Shown here one piece after another: positions 45,478 to 55,700 of a DNA stretch of 64,000 nt. Under the pieces are notes generated by a model. The model was not told the DNA's origin and ran no database searches. It saw nothing but the letters and a program-made list of their open reading frames with translations. Position numbers and translations under genes: made by a program. Every line of letters starts with the position of its first letter. Positions within the stretch are counted from its first letter, which is position 1. The stretch is from Rhodopirellula sp. SM50 (GTDB lineage Bacteria > Planctomycetota > Planctomycetia > Pirellulales > Pirellulaceae): the NCBI RefSeq assembly GCF_002289565.1, contig NZ_NTFY01000018.1, positions 62,001 through 126,000 on the forward strand, written 5' to 3'.

Positions 45478-45505
45478 TGGTGTGGGGATGATCAGAAGGA
45501 CGATT

Positions 45506-47095
45506 TCAAGTTGTACCGGATCGAAGCGGCGTCAGTTTGCCACCGCGGACATCCTGGTCCAACGAATCGGCCGCAATCCAGCCGCTCATCATCACCATCG
45601 GCATGCCCGGGCCGGGATGTGCGGCACCGCCGGCCAAATACAGTCCACGGAGATCCTTGCGGCGATTGCCTGGCTTGAACGCGCCGAGAAATTTGCCGTG
45701 ACTGGCCAGCCCATAGATCGCACCGTTGAGCACGCGATAGCGGTTGTGAATGCCTTCGGGCGTCAACGCCGATTCGTGCACGATCGCATCACGGATTCCC
45801 TTCGTCCCGGCGCAGGATTCCATCTTGTCGAGAATCACTTCGCGATACTCCGGCAGCATCTTTTTCCAATCATGATGCTCGCGCAGGTAAGGCGTATGGA
45901 CCAAGATGTACAACGACTCACAACCCGGCGGCGCCACCTCCGGCTCACTGATCGCCGGGGCACAGACGTAGGCGGTCGGGTCGGGCGCCGGTTCGCCGCG
46001 ATCGTAGATGTGTTCGAACTCCTGCTCGGGGTCTTTGGAAAACACAAAGTTGTGGTGCAACAGTTGTTCGTATCGTCGGTTGAGCCCCAAGTACAGCACG
46101 ACACCGCTGCAAGCCGGGGAGTACGTGTTGCTCTTTTCGAACTTCGTCGATTGCGGCGTGTCTTGCAGCAGCTCGCGGTAGGTGCGGACGGCATCGCAGT
46201 TGCTGACCACGGCGTCGCACGGCAGCGTCTCTCCCGACGCCGTGATCACTCCGGTCACCCGATTGCCACTGGTTTGGATTCTCATCACGTCGACGCCGGT
46301 GCGGACTTCGACGCCCAGTTCAACGGCCAGTTTGCAGAGCGCTTCGGGGACCGCACGGGTTCCGCCGACCGGATACCAAATGCCTTCTTCGGTCTGCATG
46401 TGGGCGATGCTGCACAGGACGGCCGGTGAGGCGTAGGGCGACGAACCGACGTACTGGGTGAAGTGGTCCATCATCTGAGCGACGCGGGCATCCGGGACAT
46501 GCGACCGCACCACCGACGCGACGCTCTTACCCATCCTTAGCGAGAGCACATCCTTGAGCACTTTCAACGAAAACGCTCCGCCGACGTCCATCGTGTCTCC
46601 CAGACCTCCGATCGATCGCCAAAAGAAAAATCGATCCGAGACGCCGTGCAGGTGTTCGCTCAAGTGGATGAATTTTTCATAGCCGTCCGAATTGGCATCG
46701 CCGCCGGTAAACGCTTTCAGGCGGGCTTTCATCTCCGGCGTGCTGGAAACCAGGTCCAGGACGGTGTTTTCTTCGACCTGGCCGCCTTTGCCATCGCTTT
46801 CAAAGAAGCATCGCCATTGCGGATCGAGCGGCAAGATTTCCAAGTAGTCTTCCATCTTGCGATCGGCTTCGGCGAAGACGCGTTTCAACACGCTCGGCAC
46901 GGTCAAGATCGTCGGCCCCATGTCGAATCGGTAGCCGTCGGCGCAGTGTTGGGCGGCTTTTCCTCCCACCCAATCGTTCTTGTCCAACAAGGTCACGCGA
47001 TGTCCCCTCGCGGCCAACACGCAAGCACTCGACAAACCCGCCAAGCCGCTACCGACGACGATGACGTTCAAACTATTGGAATCGGCTGCAATCAT
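45506..47095 (-). CDS. CrtI/CrtP-family carotenoid desaturase or oxygenase
   Basis: FAD-dependent oxidoreductase of 529 residues. The N-terminal dinucleotide-binding motif is VIVVGSGLAGLSSACVLAAR, followed by the family's GGKAAQHCADGYRFDMGPTI. The C-terminal FAD motif is GLYLAGGAAHPGPGMPMVMM. This is the phytoene desaturase family (CrtI, CrtN, CrtP). With an aldehyde dehydrogenase next door the best guess is the CrtP-type oxygenase that oxidises a terminal methyl group of a C30 carotene. A desaturase (CrtN-like) cannot be excluded from sequence alone. Confidence 0.88.
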   Translation of the reverse strand: MIAADSNSLNVIVVGSGLAGLSSACVLAARGHRVTLLDKNDWVGGKAAQHCADGYRFDMGPTILTVPSVLKRVFAEADRKMEDYLEILPLDPQWRCFFESDGKGGQVEENTVLDLVSSTPEMKARLKAFTGGDANSDGYEKFIHLSEHLHGVSDRFFFWRSIGGLGDTMDVGGAFSLKVLKDVLSLRMGKSVASVVRSHVPDARVAQMMDHFTQYVGSSPYASPAVLCSIAHMQTEEGIWYPVGGTRAVPEALCKLAVELGVEVRTGVDVMRIQTSGNRVTGVITASGETLPCDAVVSNCDAVRTYRELLQDTPQSTKFEKSNTYSPACSGVVLYLGLNRRYEQLLHHNFVFSKDPEQEFEHIYDRGEPAPDPTAYVCAPAISEPEVAPPGCESLYILVHTPYLREHHDWKKMLPEYREVILDKMESCAGTKGIRDAIVHESALTPEGIHNRYRVLNGAIYGLASHGKFLGAFKPGNRRKDLRGLYLAGGAAHPGPGMPMVMMSGWIAADSLDQDVRGGKLTPLRSGTT

Positions 47096-47166
47096 CTTTG
47101 CTCTCGATTGGATGGATACCCTGGACTATAGCCGGGTAGGAAGCCTGCGGCGCTTGCACGGGTGGC

Positions 47167-48561
47167 TTATGTCTTTTTGACGCCCCCGACCATCCGCCGC
47201 AACCCGGCGAGTCGTTTTCGGACTCCGCCCCCGTGCATGACCTGCAATACACCGTGCAGCATCTGCCGGTCGGATTCAGACCGGGGCCGCAAATGCGGCG
47301 CGATCGGTCCGCGGCGTCGACTGATCACCTTCGCCGCGGTCATCGCCAATAATCCTTCCGGCCCACGCGTCACCCCGAATCCACTTTGCCCCCGTCCGCC
47401 GAACGGCAACCGCGGATCCGCCGTCGGTGCGATCAAGTCGTTGATCGTGACGGTTCCGACGTTCAATTGACTCGCCACGTCAGCGGCCGCCGGGTTCGGC
47501 CCGAACACGCTGGCGGCCAACCGGTACGGGCAACCATTGACCAGCCGAATCGCGTGATCGGTGTCATCGGCACCCATCACCGACAGCACCGGCGCGAAAA
47601 TGTCCGCCGACGCGATCTCGTGGTCTTCACAGACCCGGTCCAACAGCAACGGATACATCGTTCCCTCCTCCCGCAGCCGGGTTTCGCAATATCGCCCCAT
47701 CGGATCAACCGCACCGGCCTCTAACGCCTTCGCGATCTGGTCGGCGACCGAGGGACGGGCCGTGGGGTGGACGATCACCGGCGGTTGATCCGCAAGCGCT
47801 TGTTGCAGCCGGTCAAGGATCGCATCGTGATGGGCGCGCGGCAGGATCAATCGTCGCGGCGCGATGCACGTCGCGCTGCCGTTGAAACTCAATCCGAACC
47901 GCAGCGCAGCCATCAGCCGCCGTTCGTCAACGCCCGGTAAAACGACCACCGCATCGCATCCACTCAGTTCCATGATGGAAGCGGACAACGTATCCGCGGC
48001 GCCGTGCAACACCTTGCGGCCCGTCTCCGCGGCCCCCGTCAGCACGATCAAATCCACTCCATCGGCGATCGCATCGACCGCTGCGGAGGTGTCCGAATCG
48101 AGCAAGACCAGTTGATCGGCAGGGACGCCACACGCATGAAAGCACTCGACCAGGATGGTAGAGGCTTGTTCGGCACCGACGGCGGGTTTCAGCAAAACTC
48201 GATTGCCGGCGGCGAGTGCCTGGGCCAGCTGCACGCCCGGCAACAACAGCGGGTAATTCCATGTGCCGAGCACAAGCACCTTGCCCAGCGGTACACGATG
48301 AACGACCGAATGCACGCCGATCAGCCAAGCCGGTCGCCGCCAGATCCCGACACGTCGCGGCGCAAGGATCTTGGGGCCACGTTTGGCCAAAAAACGCAAC
48401 GCCGCACAGAGCGGAAGCAACTCGCTGGTGATCGTTTCAACCGGATCGGTTCGTTGATCGGAGCTGCAGGCCTGGATCAGTTCGTCGGATCGATCACAGA
48501 GAGCCGCGGCGACCGAGCCGACGATTTGGCATCGTATTTTGGAAGAGAGTTGTTGCCACAT
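47167..48561 (-). CDS. Aldehyde dehydrogenase, probably carotenoid-aldehyde oxidising
   Basis: NAD(P)-dependent aldehyde dehydrogenase of 464 residues. Visible motifs: VLVLGTWNYPLLLPGVQLAQ (cofactor-binding), ILLTG-equivalent LIVLTGAAETGRKVLHGAAD, MELSGCDAVVVLPG (general base Glu), FNGSATCIAPRRLI (catalytic Cys) and LPFGGRGQSGFGVTRGPEGL. The WNYP pattern is that of class 3 fatty-aldehyde-type enzymes. The gene is 71 bases upstream of the CrtI-family gene on the same strand, as AldH accompanies CrtP in staphyloxanthin synthesis. The ATG at 48561 was chosen; the open frame of 117 further codons runs through intergenic repeats. Confidence 0.88.
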   Translation of the reverse strand: MWQQLSSKIRCQIVGSVAAALCDRSDELIQACSSDQRTDPVETITSELLPLCAALRFLAKRGPKILAPRRVGIWRRPAWLIGVHSVVHRVPLGKVLVLGTWNYPLLLPGVQLAQALAAGNRVLLKPAVGAEQASTILVECFHACGVPADQLVLLDSDTSAAVDAIADGVDLIVLTGAAETGRKVLHGAADTLSASIMELSGCDAVVVLPGVDERRLMAALRFGLSFNGSATCIAPRRLILPRAHHDAILDRLQQALADQPPVIVHPTARPSVADQIAKALEAGAVDPMGRYCETRLREEGTMYPLLLDRVCEDHEIASADIFAPVLSVMGADDTDHAIRLVNGCPYRLAASVFGPNPAAADVASQLNVGTVTINDLIAPTADPRLPFGGRGQSGFGVTRGPEGLLAMTAAKVISRRRGPIAPHLRPRSESDRQMLHGVLQVMHGGGVRKRLAGLRRMVGGVKKT

Positions 48562-48932
48562 CACACCCACTGTAGCCGAACCCCGCGCGGTTTTCGAAGG
48601 GTGGAGTGAAGTGGGGTAAGCATCCAGCTTGCCACCCCGGCCGGCTTCTCTCGTTCCAAGGCTCCGCCTTGGAACGCAATGGGGGTGTGGCTCCGCCACA
48701 CGCGGTGCGCTGACAGGAGGCGGAGCCTCCAACCAGGCGTGTTGCCAGGCGGAGCCCGGCAACAAGCCGCGATGAAGTGGGGTAAGCATCTTGCTTGCCA
48801 CTCTGGCCGGCTCTGCCGGCGCGTTTCGGAGGCAGAGCCTCCGAGACAGCGTGTTCCCAGGCGGAGCCTGGGAACAAGTCAAATCCTTTGCCGTCACGCA
48901 CCGCGTGACCAACGCGTCCCGTCCGTCGTTTG
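48562..48932. repeat. Cluster of GGCGGAGCCT- and CATCCAGCTTGCC-type repeats
   Basis: About 370 bases made of short repeats: GTGGGGTAAGCATCCAGCTT at 48611-48630 and a variant at 48777; CAAGGCTCCGCCTTGGAACG at about 48657-48676; GGAGGCGGAGCCTCC at about 48717-48731; AGGCAGAGCCTCCGAGAC and AGGCGGAGCCTGGGAACAAG at about 48830-48876. Similar GGAGCCT stretches occur at 43036-43080, 43390-43412 and 51178-51225. No gene is supported here. Confidence 0.75.
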
Positions 48933-50768
48933 TTACCGAGTCGCCTTGCCGCTCGGTGGGGCGGTGGCGATCTCTTTGGCGGCGACGAAGAAATTATCGA
49001 CTTGGGCGGTGTCCTTGAGTCGATCGAATTCCTTGGCCATCTCGGCGGCGAACTTCTTTTCCGTCAGATCTCGAACCAGTTCACTGCGAACCGCTTCGAT
49101 GTCGGCGACGATCGGTTTGGTCCGCCCTTGGCACTTCATGATGATGTACTTGTCACCGGTCGCGATGATCCCACTGAGTTCACCTTGCTTGAGCGCGAAC
49201 GCTTGACGCTCGATCGTCGGCTGGCCGCTGTACTTGCGGATCGGCGGAACTTTGCCGCTGTTGCTGGCTGAGACCGGTTCGATGCTGTACTGCTCGGCCA
49301 GACGTCCGAAGAATTCTTCCGACGGGTTATCGCGGGCCATCTTCCAGACCTTTTGTGCGGTCCGCTGGTCGCTCAAGACACAGGCCAGGATCTCCACGCG
49401 GGGACCAAAATTCGATTCGAAGCCCTGCTGCATGTCTTCTTCGGTGACAGCGACGCGATCTTCGACCAGCTTCTTCAGTGCAACACTGGGCCAAACGACG
49501 TCTTTGACGTAGATGTCATAGGTCGTGTCGCCGTCGCTGGTGACCGATTCGGTCCAGGCTGCCAAGTCGGCCGACCCATCGCTGCGGATGTAACCATAGC
49601 TTTTCGCCGCGCGTGCGATCTCGGCTTGCAGGTCCGCTTCGGCGACCGTCTTTTTGGCTTTGGAGAGGGCTTGGGTCAGTAGTTTTCGATTGATCTCACC
49701 GTCCAAGACGTCTTTGCCGTGTCGTTTGACGCACTCGGCGGCCAATTGGGCGATGCTGATGCGTTGGTTATTCACGATCGCCGCGACGCCGGGGTACTGT
49801 TGCATCCGCTCCGCGTTGCCGAGGACCTTCACCAGGTTGGCGTCGCGTTGCAGTTTCGCGAACAGTTCGCTCGCGGCACCCTTCATCTTTTGGTCACGAA
49901 TTCGGTCGCTGATCTGTTCGCGAATCGTCGGCATCGCTGTCATCGGCGGCGTGGTGGCCGGGATGCGTCGAACGGCTTGCAGAAAAATCCATTGATCGGC
50001 CAATTGCATCACGGGCGAGATCTGGTCGTTGGCCAGTGCAAAAGCGGCTTCTTCCAGACGTGAATCACCGGTGTAGCGTCGAATCGGTGGAATCAATCCG
50101 CCGACGCTGGCGCTGACTTCGTCTTCGCTGTGCGCCTTGGCGAGTGCACCGAAGGCGGCCGGGGTGGTCGTCGCTTGCTGGTGCAGCTGGCGTGCTGTTT
50201 GTTCGTCGGCCACCATGATCATCCGGCACTTCACCGCCTCGCCGTACTGGGCCAAGTACGCGCGATTGAATTCGTCTTCGGTCGGCTCCACTTGATCGGC
50301 CACCAGTTTTCGCAACGCCAACATCGGCCACACGATTTCGCGGCCGTATTGGCCCGGATCAATGTCGCGTTCTTCTTGCAACAGACCCAAATAGTCCGGC
50401 ACGCTGAAGCCGAACTTGGTCGCCAACCGCTGGATTTCTTGCCCCACTTCGGCCTGAGTCACTTCCAGACCGCGGTCTTTGCAGGCCTGCAGAATCAGCT
50501 GGCGGTTGACGATCACGTTGTCCAATACCGTTTCGCCGTAACGTTCCAACGTTGCCGTTGACAGCATTTGCCGGGTGATCGGATCGGCGTTGACCACCGC
50601 GACCACCGAATTGCTTTCCTGGCCGGCCGCGGGCAAAACGGACACGGCGGCCGAACAGACCAGGACGGCAGAGAAAACGAGGGCGGCAAAAAAGCCTTGG
50701 GCGGGAAGGGCTGAGCCAACGGCAAAACGGATGTTGCGTTGCCTATTCGTAAAAACCATGGCGATCAC
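48933..50768 (-). CDS. Parvulin-type peptidylprolyl isomerase with two SurA-like modules
   Basis: Periplasmic folding factor of 611 residues. Signal/anchor QGFFAALVFSAVLVCSAAVS with probable cleavage after PAAGQE. Two similar modules follow, about 55-290 and 325-575, each a SurA-like N-domain (VNRQLILQACKDRGLEVTQA; INRKLLTQALSKAKKTVAEA) and a rotamase-like domain (SASVGGLIPPIRRYTGDSRL; SASNSGKVPPIRKYSGQPTI). The paired GGLIPPIRRY/SGKVPPIRKY motif, then EEAAFALANDQISPVMQ/ERQAFALKQGELSGIIA, shows an internal duplication. A start three codons later is possible. Confidence 0.87.
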   Translation of the reverse strand: MIAMVFTNRQRNIRFAVGSALPAQGFFAALVFSAVLVCSAAVSVLPAAGQESNSVVAVVNADPITRQMLSTATLERYGETVLDNVIVNRQLILQACKDRGLEVTQAEVGQEIQRLATKFGFSVPDYLGLLQEERDIDPGQYGREIVWPMLALRKLVADQVEPTEDEFNRAYLAQYGEAVKCRMIMVADEQTARQLHQQATTTPAAFGALAKAHSEDEVSASVGGLIPPIRRYTGDSRLEEAAFALANDQISPVMQLADQWIFLQAVRRIPATTPPMTAMPTIREQISDRIRDQKMKGAASELFAKLQRDANLVKVLGNAERMQQYPGVAAIVNNQRISIAQLAAECVKRHGKDVLDGEINRKLLTQALSKAKKTVAEADLQAEIARAAKSYGYIRSDGSADLAAWTESVTSDGDTTYDIYVKDVVWPSVALKKLVEDRVAVTEEDMQQGFESNFGPRVEILACVLSDQRTAQKVWKMARDNPSEEFFGRLAEQYSIEPVSASNSGKVPPIRKYSGQPTIERQAFALKQGELSGIIATGDKYIIMKCQGRTKPIVADIEAVRSELVRDLTEKKFAAEMAKEFDRLKDTAQVDNFFVAAKEIATAPPSGKATR

Positions 50769-51306
50769 TCCTTTGAATCGTTCGCACGGGTCATGCGTTG
50801 CGGGAATCGACCCGGAAAACTACTCGGTCCGGTCGACTGACCCGCGAAAGTAGAAAAATTTCCGTTTCGCCTCAAGTCGAATCCCGATCCTGCCGACCCG
50901 CCAACCTCCGGGTGGGCTGCGTAAAATCACCGTCTCGCGCCATCGCTAAATTTCTGCCGAATCGATTCTGCGATGGACCATCGATGAGCATGGAGCGGTT
51001 GGGCATCAAAAACACGATGGACATCAGCCGATTCGCGCAAGCGTTCGGGCCTCGGCAACCACGGAGGGCCCGTAGGCTGGCGCCAAACGGCTGATCCCAC
51101 GAAGCCCCCGAGGGAATTGAAACCGCCAAAATTCTGCGAATGAATGCACGTTTCAACGGAGAGATCTTGCGCAGCCCAGGCGGAGCCTCTGTGGGAAACC
51201 CGTTCCAAGGCAGAGCCTGGGAACGAGTTGACATCGGACAGCCCGCTCGCGCCGTTCCGCTTACACCTTCGGTACCGACGCCGCTCACACGTCACGGTTC
51301 ATCAAT
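50769..51306. other. Intergenic region with repeat arms
   Basis: 538 bases between the PPIase start and the dihydropyrimidinase stop. No gene can be supported. It contains one arm of the GGCGCCAAACGGCTG repeat at 51066-51092 (partner family at 24180-24247) and a GGCGGAGCCT/GGCAGAGCCTGGGAACGAG pair at 51178-51225. The PPIase promoter must lie near its upper-numbered start, at 50769-50880. Confidence 0.65.
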
Positions 51307-52713
51307 TCAAACGACGTCCCCGCCTTGGGTGGTGCGGGCGACTTGTCGTCCGTGACCGAGGGTTCCGATGAACTGGCCGTCGCGAACGGAGACTTTTCCG
51401 CGGCAGGTGACGACGGCGGGGCGGCCGATGATTTGAAAACCTTCGAATCCGTCGTAGTCGGTGTCCATCGTGTGCGTGGCCGCCGAGATCGAGCCCCGGT
51501 AGTCCGGATCCCAAATCACCAAGTCGGCGTCGCAGCCCGGTTGGATGCTTCCTTTGCGTGGGAACATGCCGAACTGCTTTGCCGCCGACGTCGACAGTAA
51601 TTCGACGAAGCGGTGCAAGTCGATGCGGCCGGTCGCAACGCCGTGGGTGTACAGCAGCGTGGGACGATGCTCGACCGACGGGATGCCGTTGGGGATCTTG
51701 GTGAAATCGGATTCGGGCGGCTTACCCATTTTCTTTTGCCCGACAAAGTCGAAGGGGGCGTGGTCGGTGGCGACGGTCGAGATCACACCGGATCGGAGCG
51801 CATTCCAAAGGTAATCTTGATGAGCGACATCGCGGATCGGGGGACTCATCACATACTTGGCGCCTTCAAAGTTTGGACGTTCCGCGTAGGTCTTGTCGAG
51901 TACCAAGTACGGGATCACGGTTTCGAGTTTCACGTCGACCCCCTGGACTTGAAACTTCAGTGCCGCTTCGACCGCGTCTCGGCATGACGTGTGGACGATG
52001 TAGCCGGCCGCACCGGTCATTTGCAGGAACGTACAGAAATGGTGCACCCCTTCGGCTTCCACCGCGACCGGACGCGACGGTTCGTGAAATTCCGGGCCGG
52101 TCTTGCCCGCGGCAACCAGTGACGTCTGCAGCTGGGCAACCAAGTCCGCGTTCTCGCAGTGCGCCGTGACCACCACGCCCAATTCTTTCGCCAGGCGACA
52201 GGTTCGATAGAGTTCCTCGTCGCTCACACCGAAAGCGCCTTTGTAGGCTAGAAAAACTTTGAACGACGTGACGCCATCTGCAACGATGCGCCGCAGCAGT
52301 GGCTCGGTCGTCTCGTCAAACCGAGTGACGCCCATGTGAAACGAGTAGTCGCACGCCGAGAGGCCTTCCGCTTTGTTCTTCCACAACTGATAGGCATCCC
52401 AGGGGTCGTCTTCGCGTGCCGGACAGCACATTTCGATCAGCGTCGTCGTGCCGCCGACCAGTGCGGCACGGCTGCCGGAGTCGTACGTGTCCTTGGCGTA
52501 GGTCCCCATGAACGGCAGGTAGATGTGGACGTGGGGGTCGATGAAACCCGGAAACACATACTTGCCTTTCGCGTCGATGATCTCCACATCGCCGAGGTCC
52601 GAGGTGTCGATCACGGGGGCGATCCGGTAAATCGACTCGCCTTGGATCAAGATGTCAGCGACGTAACGCTGATCGGGGGTGATGATCGTGCCGTTTTTGA
52701 TCAATAGTGACAT
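51307..52713 (-). CDS. hydA: Dihydropyrimidinase / D-hydantoinase
   Basis: Cyclic amidohydrolase of 468 residues that opens dihydropyrimidines or 5-substituted hydantoins. Metal ligands: GFIDPHVHIYLPFMG (His-x-His), the carboxylated Lys in SFKVFLAYKGAFG, VVTAHCEN, YIVHTSC and the final ATDHAPF (Asp). Next to the conserved Lys the spacing is that of the hydantoinase group rather than dihydroorotase or allantoinase. The FHA protein gene ends 27 bases upstream, so they may share a transcript. Confidence 0.92.
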   Translation of the reverse strand: MSLLIKNGTIITPDQRYVADILIQGESIYRIAPVIDTSDLGDVEIIDAKGKYVFPGFIDPHVHIYLPFMGTYAKDTYDSGSRAALVGGTTTLIEMCCPAREDDPWDAYQLWKNKAEGLSACDYSFHMGVTRFDETTEPLLRRIVADGVTSFKVFLAYKGAFGVSDEELYRTCRLAKELGVVVTAHCENADLVAQLQTSLVAAGKTGPEFHEPSRPVAVEAEGVHHFCTFLQMTGAAGYIVHTSCRDAVEAALKFQVQGVDVKLETVIPYLVLDKTYAERPNFEGAKYVMSPPIRDVAHQDYLWNALRSGVISTVATDHAPFDFVGQKKMGKPPESDFTKIPNGIPSVEHRPTLLYTHGVATGRIDLHRFVELLSTSAAKQFGMFPRKGSIQPGCDADLVIWDPDYRGSISAATHTMDTDYDGFEGFQIIGRPAVVTCRGKVSVRDGQFIGTLGHGRQVARTTQGGDVV

Positions 52714-52740
52714 CGTACCAATGCACCCTCAATAGAAAAA

Positions 52741-55700
52741 TTAGCGATCCGTCGAGAGCTCTTCGTCGGCCAACTCGTCGTCGGCCTCCTCGGCGGTTTG
52801 CTGATCCGCCAACGCCAGACGACGTCGAGCATCTCTCGCCAGCACGTAGCCTTCTTGCCCGAACACGCCGGCGAGCACCAGGAACGCGCCGACCAATCCG
52901 AATTTAATTGTCCCCGACCACGTGACGAAAATAAAGGCGGCGATGCCCATGGTGGCAAACCCGAGAGCCAAGCCGCCTTTGAGTGCGGCTTTCATCTGGG
53001 TGTCACGTGCCTGGATTCGAATGCTGCGCGAGACGGCATTGCGGGCCGACTGGTTGGCCAGTTCACGCATCGCCGAAAGGTTGCGCGACAGCTCCGGCGC
53101 TTGGGAACGCGGAACCAACGGCACGCTGTCCTTGATCGACGGTTCGACCGGCTGTGACTGGTCCAACTCCGCTTCGTCCGATTCGTCTAACTCCATCTCA
53201 GAATCGTCTTGTTCGGTTTCGGCGACGGGAACGCTGGGCGGCGTCGGCGGAGCAGGCTGCTTCGGTTGATCCTCGCCTTGAACGCGTTGCAGCAAGCGGC
53301 TCATGTAGGCTTCGATCGAATCGTCTTCCGGCCCGTCTTCCGCGGCGACCACGGTGTCGTGTTCGGATACCAGGGCGGTCTGCGACGTGAATTCCTCTTC
53401 GGCGGCGTCGCGGTCGAAGTCATCTTGCGCCTGATCGTACGATTCCGCCAGACCGGTCGCGTCGTTTGCCAGTTGTCCTTCCTGGTCGGGAGACTCCAGG
53501 CTCCACCCGCCGGATTCGCCATCGGTTTCATCGGCGGAGAACTCAATCTCGCTGTCCATCACGAAGGTCGCATGATGATCCTCGTCGGTGGCGTCCGCGG
53601 ATTCGGTTGATTCAGCGGAGGCATCGTCGGCGAACGAGTTGTCCTGATAGGACTGATCGTCATCCGAGCTTTCATCGTAAGCGTTTTCTTCGTAAGCGTT
53701 TTCTTCGTAAGCGTTTTCTTCGTCTGCGTTTGCTTCGCTGTGTTCTTGTTGTGCCTCGTCGTCGCCGGCCAAGTCGCGGATCAGCATCGCGGCCAGACTT
53801 CCGGCGGGTGGTTCAGCGTCCTCGACAGTTGGGTCTTCCGCGACCGCTTCGTCTTCTTCGCCGTGAAGCAGTGAATCCAGCCCGGACGACGCGCTGACAT
53901 TCGCGTCGTCGGTGACACCGTCCCACTGCTGCGTCGCCTCATAGTCGTTGGCTTCACCGGATTGCTCCGCATCGGTCTGCCAGGATGACTGGTCCCATGC
54001 GTTCGCTTCCAGGCCCACCTGTTCGGGTTCGGACTGTTCGGGTTCCTGGTCGAGCAGCTGTTCGGGTTCCTGGTCGAGCAGCTGTTCGGGTTCCTGCTCG
54101 GGCGACTGAGTGTCGTCATCGCTGGACGACTGGACTTCGCCGCCGGGCATGAAGGCGGACCAGTCCAGTGGCGACTCTTGTTCGGTTGTCGATTCACTTG
54201 AGAAGTCGTGCGCGATGTCGACGTCCGCCATTTCGCCGGCCGGGTGATCGGCGTCGCCATGGTCTTGTTCGCCATGGTCTTGATGGTCTGGCCAGACCGA
54301 TTCCGCCTGCGGTGCTTCGTAGTCCGAGATGGCTTGTTCGACGTTGTGTTCGATCTCATCGATCGCGCCATCGATCGCTTGCTCGGGCAATTCATCGTGC
54401 CAGGAAACACCTGGATCGATCTCCGCTTGACCTTCGGACGAGGCTTCCGCGGTGGGGTCGGAGGCTGGTTGGTCGTCGGTCGTGGGGTCGGCCGCATCGG
54501 AAAGCGATTCGGTTGGCGACCAATTCTCCGGCTCTGATTCGCCGCCTGCGGCAGAGGCGTCGTCGTACCCTTCGTCGTATCCCCGTTCCTCGTACAGATG
54601 GCTGCTTTGTTCGACCGATTGTTCGGACTCCAACCGCCAGCGATTTTCACCCGACTCGACGAATTGTTCCGTCGCTGGACTGGGGCTGTTGGCCGGTTCC
54701 GAGTCCGTTGCCTGGGCGAATTCTTGGAGGTGTGCTTCGGCGGTTTGCTGTGCCGAGGCGATTTCACCACGCAGTTGTTCGATCTCGTGACGCAGCGCCG
54801 ACTCGCTTTCTTGTCGCTCGGTTTCCAAACGTGAAACGGTTTCGGCGTGCGTTTCTCGCAACCGCTCGATTTCCTGGCGGGCTGAATTGAGTTCCTGTTC
54901 CAGGATCCGGAACTGTTCCGAATCGATCACCGCCTGGGTGGAGGTTTCGTGATCGTCGTCGGACGAGGATTGCGCCAGCTCGTAGGAGAGCGCTTCGTTG
55001 GCGGATTGAAGCTGGCCGAGTTCGACGTTTGCCGCGGCCAGTTGGATCGACAGGTCTTCGATCGTCTGCCGCAGTTGGTCGCATTCTTGCGTCCAGGATT
55101 CTTGCTGCGCCGATTGGTTATGTTTCGTTTGGTCGACCAGCAATTCGAGCTGTCGGATGGACGCGTTGGCGCCTTCATGGTCGATCCGCAACTGGGACGC
55201 TTCCTGCGTCGCTTCGGTGACGTTTTCTTGCAACTGGCGAATGTTCTCGCGCAGTTCTTCGGCAACGGCTTCGGCATCGGTGCGGGCCGCTTCGGCGGTT
55301 TGGCGAGCAGCCTCGGCCTGGGCACGGGCTTCGTCCGCTTCGGCCCGGGCCTCTTCGGCGGACGCATGCTTGCGATGCAGTGCGGCGATTTCCTCGTCCG
55401 TCGCCCGCTCGCTCTCTTCACGATTCTCTTGAATCTTGGCGAGTCGTTCTTCGAGTTCGGCGATCCGTTTTTCGTTGTACGCTTGTTCTTCTTCGGCAGC
55501 GCGACGCGATTGTTCGGCGTCTTCGCGCGTCGCCTGAAGCTCCTGGCCGGTCGCGCGCAGCTTCTCGCTCAACTCATGCTGGCACTGTTTGCTCTCCTCA
55601 CGGATGCGGGCCAGTTCTTCGCGTGTGGATTGTAGGTCTGTCGACACTCGCTCCAGTTCGCTCTCGGTCGCCTCACGTTTGGCTTCGCTTTCGGCAACGC

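Noticed and set aside
45410-46429. 339-codon frame opposite the CrtI-family gene
   Set aside because: Fully inside a clear coding sequence on the other strand; no recognisable domain.
54034-54098. Possible CRISPR-like direct repeats (24-bp units)
   Set aside because: The units are contiguous, lie in frame in a protein-coding region and have no spacers.
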